From an uncultured Mobiluncus sp. (GTDB lineage Bacteria; Actinomycetota; Actinomycetes; Actinomycetales; Actinomycetaceae), in assembly GCF_902488535.1 (NCBI RefSeq), contig NZ_CABTWO010000004.1, positions 62,001 to 126,000 of the forward strand: DNA of 64,000 nt. Direction: 5' to 3'. Both the position numbers and the translations under genes were made by a program. This document shows, one piece after another, positions 19,091 through 27,270 of the stretch (position 1 is its first letter; every line of letters begins with the position of its first letter). The notes beneath the pieces were generated by a model. That model was not told where the DNA came from. It did no database searches and saw nothing but the letters and a program-made list of their open reading frames with translations.

Positions 19091-19147
19091 CACTGACCCA
19101 GACTCACGGTGATATCTAAGTATCGAGCACCGACTGGCTTTTCCCCC

Positions 19148-19153
19148 TAAAAT
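19148..19153 (+). promoter_or_regulatory. Predicted -10 hexamer of leaderless glycosyltransferase gene
   Basis: TAAAAT ends six bases before the ATG at 19160. No ribosome site precedes it. Confidence 0.5.
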
Positions 19154-19159
19154 AGGGGT

Positions 19160-20152
19160 ATGAGCAGCGCTGATTCCCCTCGAGTCCTGCACTTCAATGA
19201 TTGTGCTAACGTCGGGCAGTCCCTGGTCCGCGCTGCCCGGCAGCAGGGCTGGGATTGGGATTATCTGCCGCCCGCCTTGGTGCGTCCCCTGGTCAATCCC
19301 AGATCCGGTCTGTCACGATTGGCTTGGACCCCGTATTTCTTCCGTCGCTGGTCCCACCTGCGACGAACGGATGTGGTGCACGTTCACTACGCCACTTCGG
19401 TACCGCTGATTCACCAGTCGCCCCTTCCGCAGCGTCCTTACTTTCTGCACCTGCACGGGAGTGACATTCGTCGCCGCTGGAAAGAAGCACCGTACCATGA
19501 CCAGGTACAGCGTGCCATCGATGAGGCTCAGGCAGTTTTTTACACAAACCTGGACACCATCGAAGAAGCCACCACCGCGCGTGGCGACGCGGAATATATG
19601 CCGGCTTTCGTCCAGACTGAGTTCCTGCCTAAGTGGCAGCTAGGGCACAATGCCCCGAAAATTATTTTTACCTCGCGCTGGGATGACGACAAAGGCATTG
19701 CAGAACAACTGCAATTCGTGAGCGAACTGCGACGGACTTTCCCCCAGATTCCCTTGGAAGGCTTGGATTGGGGTTACGGCGCCGCAGCGGCGAAGTCTCT
19801 GGGCGTGAAGCTGCAACCAAAGATGAAACATGCGGATTACTTGCAGTGGCTTGCCGGCGGGACCCTCGCTATCGGTCAAGCCAACCGCATTCTCGCAGTC
19901 TCTGAATTTGAGGCTATGGCTATCGGTTTGCCCTTGGCGGCGCTCGGTTCCCGGATTCCCCGCCCGGATGACGGCAGCACCCCTCCCGTTATCGAAGGAG
20001 ACATGGAAACCGTTATGGCAGGAATTGCTCAGGCATTGCAAGATCCTCCGGCGATGGCTGCCGCTCTGGGGGGCAAAGACTGGGTGTATAGTCACCACCA
20101 GGCTTCGCCTTATGCTGTTCGCTTGGAGAAACTCTACCGCGACGCTATCTGA
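19160..20152 (+). CDS. Glycosyltransferase, GT4-like
   Basis: A 330-residue protein: VLHFNDCANVGQSLVRAARQQGWDW at the N-terminus, VVHVHYATSVPL and YFLHLHGSDIR in the first domain, and a second domain starting KIIFTSRWDDDKGIAEQLQFV with VSEFEAMAIGLPLAALGSRIP in the donor position. The HLHGSD and SEFEAMAxGLP patterns fit GT4 enzymes. It sits alone on the plus strand between two minus-strand units, convergent with the UDP-sugar dehydrogenase gene 40 bases away. Apparently leaderless. Donor and acceptor unknown. Confidence 0.77.
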   Translation: MSSADSPRVLHFNDCANVGQSLVRAARQQGWDWDYLPPALVRPLVNPRSGLSRLAWTPYFFRRWSHLRRTDVVHVHYATSVPLIHQSPLPQRPYFLHLHGSDIRRRWKEAPYHDQVQRAIDEAQAVFYTNLDTIEEATTARGDAEYMPAFVQTEFLPKWQLGHNAPKIIFTSRWDDDKGIAEQLQFVSELRRTFPQIPLEGLDWGYGAAAAKSLGVKLQPKMKHADYLQWLAGGTLAIGQANRILAVSEFEAMAIGLPLAALGSRIPRPDDGSTPPVIEGDMETVMAGIAQALQDPPAMAAALGGKDWVYSHHQASPYAVRLEKLYRDAI

Positions 20153-20192
20153 GCTGACGCTGTCTGTACCAGGAACAAACAGGTTCGATTCT

Positions 20193-21557
20193 TTAAGCGT
20201 CGGTCGCCAGTTTAGCGCCGGCAAAAGCCGTGGTCACGTCGCTGTCCGTGCTGGCACCGCCGCCGACCCGCAGGTAACGCGCGGTGGGGAAACGCGAGGG
20301 CGTGAGGATGCCGCGGCCGTCAAAAATCACTTTCGCTCCGCGCAAGTCCGCTGCGGACAGTTCCCGATATTCAGCGTGGTCGGCCTGGAGGATGGCGGCT
20401 TCGACCGGTTCGCCCAGGTGATAAGGCTCCCAGCCAAACCCGCGCAACTCCTCGTCATTAAACATCGGGTCGTGCACCACCACGTGCGCCCCGCGCTGCG
20501 AAAGCTCCGCGACAGTGGCAAACACACCGGAAAACGCGGTTTCTTTGACGCCGCCGCGATACGCCGCTCCCAGCACCACCACGGTCGCCCCGGACAGTGT
20601 CGCGCCCTGCTCGTCAAGGGCTTGTGAGAGACGTCCCACCACGTAACCCGGCATTTCCGAGTTTGCCACCCGGGCGGAGCGCACCACGGTTGCGTCAGGG
20701 TCAGTCGAGAGATACAGGCGGGGATAGACCGGGATGCAGTGCCCACCCACAGCGATGCCGGGACGGTGAATGTGGGAATACGGCTGGGAATTACAGGCGT
20801 TGATGACTTTCATCACGTCAATCCCGGCGCTATCAGCGAAACGCGCGAACTGGTTAGCCAGCCCGATGTTCACATCCCGATAGGTTGTTTCGGCCAGTTT
20901 CGCCATTTCGGCAGCTTCAGCGCTGCCCATATCCCACACGCCGTTGGGTTGAGGCAGGTCGGGGCGCTGGTCAAAATCCAACACCGCGCGATAGAACTCG
21001 AGACCGCGCCGAGTCCCTTCCGTGCTCAGCCCGCCCACCAATTTCGGGTAGCGGCGCAGGTCAGCATACACTCTCCCGGTCAACACGCGTTCGGGAGAGA
21101 ACACCATCCAAAAGTCCTGGCTCTCTCGCAGACCGGAGAGTTTTTCGAGCATCGGCTGGAAACGGCGCCGAGTCGTGCCTACCGGCAGGGTCGTTTCATA
21201 GCTGACCAGTGTGCCGGCGGTGAGGTTTTCTCCCACGGAAGTCGTGGCGGCGTCCATAATCGCGAGGTCTGGCTCCCAGGTCTGGTCATTAACGAACAGT
21301 GGCACCACGATTACGACCGCGTCCGCGCCGGGAATCGCCTCGGCATAGTCCGTGGTGGCGCGCAGCTGCCCGGTCGGAACCAGCTTTGTCAGGTATTCAC
21401 CCAGGTGAGCCTCCCCCGGAAACGGCTCCACCCCACTGTTGATGGACTCAACCGTGTGCGGATTGATGTCTACCCCCACAACCTGATGACCCTTTGACGC
21501 GTATTGGGTCGCCAGCGGCAGACCAATCTTTCCCATTCCCACAACAGCGATTTTCAC
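20193..21557 (-). CDS. wbpA: UDP-GlcNAc 6-dehydrogenase, WbpA-like
   Basis: About 454 residues. It has the NAD motif VKIAVVGMGKIGLPLATQYASKGHQVVGVDIN, AKLAETTYRDVNIGLANQFARFA, and the catalytic Cys in VGGHCIPVYPRL near residue 274. Enzymes of this UDP-sugar dehydrogenase group make UDP-GlcNAcA, the first step to UDP-ManNAc3NAcA. Genes for all later steps lie at 21.7-27.1 kb on the same strand, which is why WbpA is preferred over WecC. The GTG at 21557 is chosen: AAGGAAAGG precedes it and the Rossmann strand begins there, whereas the in-frame ATG at 21581 lacks both. Confidence 0.82.
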   Translation of the reverse strand: MKIAVVGMGKIGLPLATQYASKGHQVVGVDINPHTVESINSGVEPFPGEAHLGEYLTKLVPTGQLRATTDYAEAIPGADAVVIVVPLFVNDQTWEPDLAIMDAATTSVGENLTAGTLVSYETTLPVGTTRRRFQPMLEKLSGLRESQDFWMVFSPERVLTGRVYADLRRYPKLVGGLSTEGTRRGLEFYRAVLDFDQRPDLPQPNGVWDMGSAEAAEMAKLAETTYRDVNIGLANQFARFADSAGIDVMKVINACNSQPYSHIHRPGIAVGGHCIPVYPRLYLSTDPDATVVRSARVANSEMPGYVVGRLSQALDEQGATLSGATVVVLGAAYRGGVKETAFSGVFATVAELSQRGAHVVVHDPMFNDEELRGFGWEPYHLGEPVEAAILQADHAEYRELSAADLRGAKVIFDGRGILTPSRFPTARYLRVGGGASTDSDVTTAFAGAKLATDA

Positions 21558-21726
21558 GGTGTTTCCTTTCCTTCGCGACACTTTCGCGATGTATTCTGGG
21601 CGTCTGGGCGTGAGCTCGGCGCCATCCGTCCCCGGTTGATTTTACGCCAGACGATTCCCCCCGGCGGGCAAGAGCACCTGCGCCGTGACCGGCAACCGAG
21701 CTGACAAACCGGTTCAGGGGCGCAAA

Positions 21727-22803
21727 TTAGCTCTGCGCGGTGTGCTCCCGCAGGACCTTCAAGACCTCTTGCGCTGCGGCACCGGTTCCATAGGGGGTGG
21801 CGGTGGTTGGCTCCGGCAGAGGTCGAGTTACCGCCTGAACCAGGGAAGACGGCTCCGCCAGTTGATTCCAGCCCAGCTCAACCGTCTCTACCCACTCAGT
21901 TTGGGGTCGCACCGTGGTGACAGGAACCCGCAGCAAGAACGCTTCCTTTTGCAGTCCGCCGGAATCGGTGACAATGTGGCGGGCTTGCAGCGCTGCCGCT
22001 ACCAGCTGCGGATATGCCAGTGGTTCGTGCAAGTGAATGGCTCCACGGGTCAGGTTCACGCCCGCCGCCTCCGCTTTGGCGCGCAAGCGCGGGTGGGCTA
22101 GCAGCACGACGGGGAACGGCAGGTCCGCGAGAGCCGCCACGACGGCCTCGAGACGGCTCGAATCGTCAGTATTTTCGGCTCGGTGTATGGTGGCAAGGGC
22201 GTATTGAGAGGGCGCCAAGCCGAGTTCGGCGGGGATAGGGTTCGTAATCTGTCCCGACTGGACCCGGTCGCGGATGGTGAACAACACGTCAGTCATCACG
22301 TCTCCCACCAGGACCGTACGATTCTGCAAACCTTCCTCTGCCAGGTGGCGCATCGCGATCTGGGTGGGTGCCAGCAGTAAATCCGCGGCGTGGTCGGTGA
22401 GCACCCGGTTGATTTCTTCGGGCATGTCCCGGTTAAAGGAACGCAGCCCGGCCTCCAGGTGTGCGACCCGCTGGTGAATCTTTACCGCCGCTAATGCCCC
22501 CGCCAGTGTCGAGTTTGTGTCCCCGTAAACCAGCACCCAATCCGGCTGAGCCTCAGCAATGACCGGTTCCAACTCGGCCAGCATTCGCCCGGTTTGCACC
22601 CCGTGACTGGCACTGCCCACGTTGAGATGTACGTCGGGACGCGGAATCTCCAGGTCTTGAAAGAACACTTCGGACAGCATCGGGTCGTAGTGCTGGCCGG
22701 TATGGACAATGAGATGTTCCACCTCTGCCTGGGCACACGCCTTCGCGATCGGTGCCAGTTTCACAAACTGGGGGCGCGCCCCCACAATCGACATGATTTT
22801 CAC
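21727..22803 (-). CDS. wbpI: UDP-sugar 2-epimerase, WbpI/WlbD or WecB type
   Basis: A 358-residue non-hydrolysing 2-epimerase: IMSIVGARPQFVKLAPIAKA, VHTGQHYDPMLSEVFFQDL, YGDTNSTLAGALAAVKIHQRVAHLEAGLRSFNRDMPEEINRVLTDH, ATIHRAENTDD, and VTDSGGLQKEAFLL. The HTGQHYD and RSFNxxMPEE(I/V)NR patterns are those of the WbpI/WlbD and MnaA branch. With the other Wbp-like genes beside it, the likely reaction is UDP-GlcNAc3NAcA to UDP-ManNAc3NAcA, the last step; plain UDP-GlcNAc epimerisation is the alternative. GTG start, apparently leaderless. Confidence 0.82.
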   Translation of the reverse strand: MKIMSIVGARPQFVKLAPIAKACAQAEVEHLIVHTGQHYDPMLSEVFFQDLEIPRPDVHLNVGSASHGVQTGRMLAELEPVIAEAQPDWVLVYGDTNSTLAGALAAVKIHQRVAHLEAGLRSFNRDMPEEINRVLTDHAADLLLAPTQIAMRHLAEEGLQNRTVLVGDVMTDVLFTIRDRVQSGQITNPIPAELGLAPSQYALATIHRAENTDDSSRLEAVVAALADLPFPVVLLAHPRLRAKAEAAGVNLTRGAIHLHEPLAYPQLVAAALQARHIVTDSGGLQKEAFLLRVPVTTVRPQTEWVETVELGWNQLAEPSSLVQAVTRPLPEPTTATPYGTGAAAQEVLKVLREHTAQS

Positions 22804-22809
22804 GTCTCT

Positions 22810-22815
22810 AACTTA
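22810..22815 (-). promoter_or_regulatory. Predicted -10 hexamer of leaderless 2-epimerase gene
   Basis: TAAGTT on the minus strand ends six bases before the GTG at 22803. The hexamer fits TANNNT only loosely. Confidence 0.4.
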
Positions 22816-22879
22816 CCAATCCCGGAGCATCTGTACCTAGGCATGACCCGCTGGCACCCCACGGACCTGACGCCGGAAT

Positions 22880-24082
22880 CTAGTGACGTATCCGCGCCAA
22901 AACCACCCGTGCCGCGTTCTGACCGGTCAAACGCAACGAACGGTGCTCCTGCACCCACTTTCGCGTCTCACCAGACCGCAACCGCCCCTCTAAAACGCTG
23001 GTAAGAGCCATTTTCAAAACGTCGGGGTCATAAGGCAGAGCCAAACCTAACTGGTTTTCGGTGATGTCCGCGGCGGCTGGACCCGCGCCGACGTAAATTA
23101 CCGGAGTCCCGCAAGCCAGTCCTGCCAGCACCTTGGTCGGGTAGGCAAAATCGTAGCCCTGTCCAGGTTTAATACTGACCAGGCAAGCTCGCGCCTGACG
23201 CTGCCACGCCGCGGCCTGTTCCGCAGACACTTGATCAAACAGAATCCGACCCGGTCCTAGACGCGCGGCAATCTCGTGCATAGTAGCAAAAGAACTGCCC
23301 TGCCCCAGGAAAAGCAGGCGGGCGCGGGGAAACTTCGGGGCAATTTCTGCAAACACCTCGGCAAAAATTTCTGCCCCCTGCCATTCCGAGGCAGTGCCGG
23401 CATAAACCAGCCAATCCGTCTGTGTGACCTCATCCGCGCTCAACCCCGCCACCGGCTGCGGGTCAGGACCTAGCTCGGTGAACACCTCGGTATCAATCCC
23501 ATTTTCCACCACGGCCACCCGCTGGGCTCCCAGCTCCTGACAACGCGCTGCCACCTGGTCAGACACGGCGATGACCGTGGCGGCTCCACGCAGGGCGAAA
23601 CGTTCCACCACCCGCAACGCCCGCACCACCCAACCCGGAGCGCTCGTCTGCGCCGCATCTGACCAAATATCAGCCGCGTAATAGACGTAAGGACGGCGTT
23701 TCAAAGCTGCCAAAACTCGCAGCATCGCCCCCGTGGTCGGCGGCGGCTCGCTGACATAAACCCTGGGGCTAGGGGCGCAAAAGAGCCGGAAAAACGCGGG
23801 AATATCAAAACTCATATAGGGCAGGTAGCCGCGGATATACCCGGTTTCGTCGCGTTTAGCCTGGACTCGTTGGACGTGCAACAGGTCCCCCGCGCCGGTT
23901 TGCGTTTCGACTTGTGCCCGCGCATCGCGGTCAGTGCCGGGGGCAGGAATAGTGGTCAGCACGCTTACGGCGGCCCGGTGTTCCAGCAGGGCTTTCACCA
24001 GGGCTTCGAGCCGGAACGACGCCGCGGCCGGCTCCGGAGCAAAAATCCGGGACACCACGGTGACATCAGGACGTAGACGCAT
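22880..24082 (-). CDS. Family 4 glycosyltransferase, WbuB/FnlB-region type
   Basis: About 400 residues with a GT-B fold: VTVVSRIFAPEPAAASFRLEALVKAL, VYVSEPPPTTGAMLRVLAAL, YYAADIWSDA, VIAVSDQVAARCQELGAQRVAVVENGIDTEVF, and a donor-site LVSIKPGQGYDFAYPTKVLAGLACGTPVIY. The IFxPEPxxxSFR start and YYAADIWSDA are seen in GT4 enzymes of N-acetylated amino-sugar loci. Its place inside the Wbp-like set makes it the best candidate to transfer ManNAc3NAcA. The ATG at 24082 is chosen because the conserved fold starts a few residues later; longer starts would add a poorly structured 55-residue extension. AAGAAT lies six bases before it. Confidence 0.8.
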   Translation of the reverse strand: MRLRPDVTVVSRIFAPEPAAASFRLEALVKALLEHRAAVSVLTTIPAPGTDRDARAQVETQTGAGDLLHVQRVQAKRDETGYIRGYLPYMSFDIPAFFRLFCAPSPRVYVSEPPPTTGAMLRVLAALKRRPYVYYAADIWSDAAQTSAPGWVVRALRVVERFALRGAATVIAVSDQVAARCQELGAQRVAVVENGIDTEVFTELGPDPQPVAGLSADEVTQTDWLVYAGTASEWQGAEIFAEVFAEIAPKFPRARLLFLGQGSSFATMHEIAARLGPGRILFDQVSAEQAAAWQRQARACLVSIKPGQGYDFAYPTKVLAGLACGTPVIYVGAGPAAADITENQLGLALPYDPDVLKMALTSVLEGRLRSGETRKWVQEHRSLRLTGQNAARVVLARIRH

Positions 24083-24262
24083 AGCTCTATTCTTTCCCAG
24101 TTTTGCGTTCATAAAGGGCGGATTGGTCGCATTTTTCGGTTTGTCAGGGGGCTGGTCGGGCGTGAACCTAACTTGTTTCGCTCTGCCAGCCGTGGCACAG
24201 CGAAACATTTTGCAGATTTCTGACGGTGGACAGTAGCGCCGCGACACGTTCGGCTCGCAGCT

Positions 24263-25249
24263 CTACAAGTCGACCGTTTGCCCCGTGTCTCGTGACTGGA
24301 CCATCGCATCCAATACCCTAAGGGTCTGCAGCGCGTCCGTGAGCGGCACGATTCGGCTGGCGTCCCCGTTCAGGGCGGCGACAAAGTTTTCGTGCTCGAC
24401 CCGCAACGGTTCGCGCTGATCCAAGGCATATTGGGTTACTTCCCCCACACTGACCCCGCGGACGTTCGCCACCTGATCCCATTCCACAGCCTTGGTACCA
24501 TTCTCATAGAACGTCAAAGTAGAGTTCATCGTGTCCGCGACCAACGCGCCCTTTTCACCGGTCACGGTGGTCAGGCGCTCCTTGAAAGGACTGAACCAGT
24601 TAACGATGTGGTTCACCAGCACCCCGTTTTCCAGCACCCCGGTGGCGACCAGCAGGTCTTCATGTTCGCGCCCGGATTTGCGAGCTGTCCGGGCAGACAC
24701 TGATTGATAGCGAGCACCTGCAATCCACGCAGTCAAATCCACGTCATGGGTAGCCAGGTCCTTAATGACCCCCACGTCTGAAATTCGGGCAGGGAACGGA
24801 CCTTGGCGTCGCGTGGCAATCTGGAACACTTCCCCGAGCTCGCCAGCAGCAACCCGCTTTTGCAGCTCGATTAAAGCCGGGTTGCAGCGTTCTACGTAAC
24901 CGGTGGCACCGACCAGGTTGGCTTGCTGGAAAGCGGTCACGATTTGCTCGCCTTCCTCGACCGTACGAGCCAGGGGCTTTTCGATGAGGGCCGGGACACC
25001 CGCGGCAGCCAGCTGCAGCGCCACTTCCAAGTGAAAGGCCGTGGGCACCGCGACGACCGCAGCCTCGATACCAGCCTCAATCAGGGCTGACACGTCGGGA
25101 AGAACCTCCAGTTCCCCCGCCACACCGAACTTGTCACCGGCCGGATCCGCTACGGCTACCAGGGTTTCGCCGGGGGTTTCGCGGACGTTGCGGACATGGT
25201 GGCGACCCATGCTACCAATACCGATTACTCCAACACGTATTTCTTTCAT
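24263..25249 (-). CDS. wbpB: UDP-GlcNAcA 3-dehydrogenase, WbpB/WlbA-like (Gfo/Idh/MocA)
   Basis: A 328-residue oxidoreductase: VGVIGIGSMGRHHVRNV (NAD-binding), ALIEKPLARTVEEGEQI carrying the family's EKP Lys, and AATGYVERCNPALIELQ then HDVDLTAW with the HDxD catalytic pattern. WlbA/WbpB oxidises C3 of UDP-GlcNAcA to the 3-keto sugar, which the adjacent aminotransferase uses. The ATG has AGGAAAG upstream. It is 113 bases after the aminotransferase gene in what is probably one operon. The precise substrate is inferred from the gene set. Confidence 0.83.
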   Translation of the reverse strand: MKEIRVGVIGIGSMGRHHVRNVRETPGETLVAVADPAGDKFGVAGELEVLPDVSALIEAGIEAAVVAVPTAFHLEVALQLAAAGVPALIEKPLARTVEEGEQIVTAFQQANLVGATGYVERCNPALIELQKRVAAGELGEVFQIATRRQGPFPARISDVGVIKDLATHDVDLTAWIAGARYQSVSARTARKSGREHEDLLVATGVLENGVLVNHIVNWFSPFKERLTTVTGEKGALVADTMNSTLTFYENGTKAVEWDQVANVRGVSVGEVTQYALDQREPLRVEHENFVAALNGDASRIVPLTDALQTLRVLDAMVQSRDTGQTVDL

Positions 25250-25362
25250 AACTTTCCTATCTGCTTTGAGTTCCGGCTAAAACGGTCCCCCAGATCGTTT
25301 CTTAACGCCTCCACACCACCACGCGGCGCCCCCATGCTAACGCACCGGCACCACGCTGGAAT

Positions 25363-26463
25363 CTAGGCACCGGCTTTGGCTAGGGCGTTGACGGCAGTCA
25401 CGATGCGTTCCAGGTCTTCTTGATCCAAGGAGGGGTGCACCGGCAGAGACACGACTTCGCGAGCGGCCGCTTCGGTCTGGGGCAGGTCCAAGCCCGGCGC
25501 GAAGTGGCACAGGGACGGTAGCCGGTGATTAGGAATCGGGTAGTACACGCCAGAACCAATCTGATATTCCTCGCGCAACGCCTGAACAAACCCATCACGG
25601 TCGGCCGTGACCCGAATCGTGTATTGGTGGAACACGTGAGAGGCTTGCGGAGCAATAGCCGGGACGGCGACTCCCCGCAGGTTTGCGCTCAGGAAAGCGG
25701 CGTTTTCCTGGCGTTTCGCGGTCCAGCCCGCGACCTTTTTCAGCTGTTCACGCCCGATTGCGGCGTGAATGTTCGTCATGCGCAGGTTAAAGCCGATGAC
25801 TTCGTTCTGGTACTGCTTTTCCATGCCCTGATTGCGGTACAGGCGGCATTTGCGGGCATGTTCAGAGGTTTCGGAAGTAATCATCCCGCCCTCGCCGGAG
25901 GTCATGTTCTTGGTCGGATACAGCGAGAACGCTCCGAACGTCCCAAATGTCCCAACCTGCTGGCCGTCCCAAGTCGCCCCGTGAGCCTGGCAGGCATCCT
26001 CGAAAATCATCAGGTTGTGTTCACGCGCGATCCGTCCCAGCTCGGTCATATTCGCCGGATGTCCATAGAGGTGCACCGGCAAAATCGCCTTGGTGTTCGG
26101 CGTAATCGCCGCCTCAACCGCAGCGGGATCGAGACAGAAATGCTCCGCCTCAATGTCAGCAAACACCGGCTTTGCCCCGGTTAGCGCCACCGAATTCGCC
26201 GTGGCGGCAAACGTAAAGGAAGGCACGATGACTTCGTCGCCCGCCCCGATTCCAGCCGCCAGCAGCCCGCACAGCAGGGCGGAAGTGCCGGCGTTGACCG
26301 CCACGGTTTCCCTCCCCGCCCCCAGCTGGGCACCGAAAACATGTTCAAACTCGGCCACTACGCTGCCCTGAGCCAACATTCCGGTGCGCAGGACAGCATC
26401 CACTGCTTCGCGTTCTTCCGCCCCGATAATCGGCTTGGCTGCGGGGATGAATTCTTTACTCAT
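25363..26463 (-). CDS. wbpE: DegT/DnrJ/EryC1/StrS aminotransferase, WbpE/WlbC-like
   Basis: A 366-residue PLP enzyme: FIPAAKPIIGAEEREAVDAVLRTGMLAQGSVVAEFE, FTFAATANSVALTGAKPVFADIE, FEDACQAHGATW, and the PLP Lys in GAFSLYPTKNMTSGEGGM near residue 182. WbpE transfers an amino group from glutamate to the 3-keto sugar, giving UDP-GlcNAc3NA. Length fits the family (about 360). AAGGAGACAAA precedes the ATG. It lies between the WbpB-like and WbpD-like genes (33 bases from the latter), the classic order for this pathway. Confidence 0.87.
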   Translation of the reverse strand: MSKEFIPAAKPIIGAEEREAVDAVLRTGMLAQGSVVAEFEHVFGAQLGAGRETVAVNAGTSALLCGLLAAGIGAGDEVIVPSFTFAATANSVALTGAKPVFADIEAEHFCLDPAAVEAAITPNTKAILPVHLYGHPANMTELGRIAREHNLMIFEDACQAHGATWDGQQVGTFGTFGAFSLYPTKNMTSGEGGMITSETSEHARKCRLYRNQGMEKQYQNEVIGFNLRMTNIHAAIGREQLKKVAGWTAKRQENAAFLSANLRGVAVPAIAPQASHVFHQYTIRVTADRDGFVQALREEYQIGSGVYYPIPNHRLPSLCHFAPGLDLPQTEAAAREVVSLPVHPSLDQEDLERIVTAVNALAKAGA

Positions 26464-26495
26464 TTTGTCTCCTTGCTTGTGTTTCTAAGCCGTAC

Positions 26496-27095
26496 TTAGG
26501 CTTGGTCAAAAGTCAGTTTTCCGTCAGTTTCGGTATAGATCTGTCCGGTCACGGGGCACCGCCAGCACCCGGTTTTCCCTTCCACAGCTTCGAGGCGCAC
26601 CCCGGCGCGTCCTACCCACCCAATCTGGTGGGCAGGGACGCCAACCACCAGGGCGTAATCGGGAACGTCACGGCTGACCACCGCGCCGGAACCGACTGTG
26701 GCCCACCGCCCCACGGTGACCGGGGCAATACACACCGCGCGGGCTCCGATAGCGCAACCGTGGCGCAACGTCACCCCCACAGCTTCCCAATCCGTTGCGG
26801 ATTTCAAGGTACCGTCCGGGTTAATGGCCCGAGGCCACTGGTCATTGGTCAGGACTGCGGCCGGCCCGACAAACACGCCATCTTCCAACACCGCCGGTTC
26901 ATAGACCAGGGCATAGTTTTGAATCTTGCAATTCGCGCCGACTTTCACGCCGGCATCAATGTAGGCTCCGCGTCCCACGATGCAGTTTTCCCCCAACACC
27001 GCGTCTTCGCGGACCTGGGCGTAATCCCAAATCGAACAGCCGGCACCAATTGCAGCCGACTGCGCAATTTGGGCGGTTTCAACGATACGACCCAT
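26496..27095 (-). CDS. wbpD: Hexapeptide N-acetyltransferase, WbpD/WlbB-like
   Basis: About 199 residues of left-handed beta-helix hexapeptide repeats: VETAQIAQSAAIGAGCSIWDYAQVREDAVLGENCIVGRGAYI, NYALVYEPAVLEDGVFVGPAAVLTNDQWPRA (the TNDxxPRA motif of WbpD/WlbB), IGARAVCIAPVTVGRWATVGSGAVVSRDVPDYALVVGVPAHQIGWVG. It acetylates the 3-amino group of UDP-GlcNAc3NA from acetyl-CoA. The ATG at 27095 has AAAGG six bases upstream and the repeats start at once, so the longer in-frame start is rejected. It is the first gene of the wbpD-wbpE-wbpB run. Confidence 0.88.
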   Translation of the reverse strand: MGRIVETAQIAQSAAIGAGCSIWDYAQVREDAVLGENCIVGRGAYIDAGVKVGANCKIQNYALVYEPAVLEDGVFVGPAAVLTNDQWPRAINPDGTLKSATDWEAVGVTLRHGCAIGARAVCIAPVTVGRWATVGSGAVVSRDVPDYALVVGVPAHQIGWVGRAGVRLEAVEGKTGCWRCPVTGQIYTETDGKLTFDQA

Positions 27096-27225
27096 AGCTA
27101 CCTTTCTTGACAAATGAAACTCCTCCATCTTATCCCAACGAGGCTCTACGGAACTCAGTGAAAAAAGGCCAACCAAGACACCCGCTTCTTCGAGGACCCC
27201 ATCCCGCAGATAGCTCCGAACGCAG

Positions 27226-27259
27226 AAAACGGGGGCTCGAGAATAGCCCCGAGCCCCCG
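27226..27259 (-). terminator. Rho-independent terminator after the amidase gene
   Basis: On the minus strand a perfect 10-base stem (CGGGGGCTCG / CGAGCCCCCG, arms 27250-27259 and 27230-27239) with a 10-base loop is followed by TTTT. It lies just after the amidase stop codon. Confidence 0.85.
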
Positions 27260-27270
27260 CTGGTCAAGTC

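Noticed and set aside
20739..21497. Plus-strand frame opposite the UDP-sugar dehydrogenase
   Set aside because: The minus-strand product has NAD and catalytic Cys motifs; the plus frame shows none.
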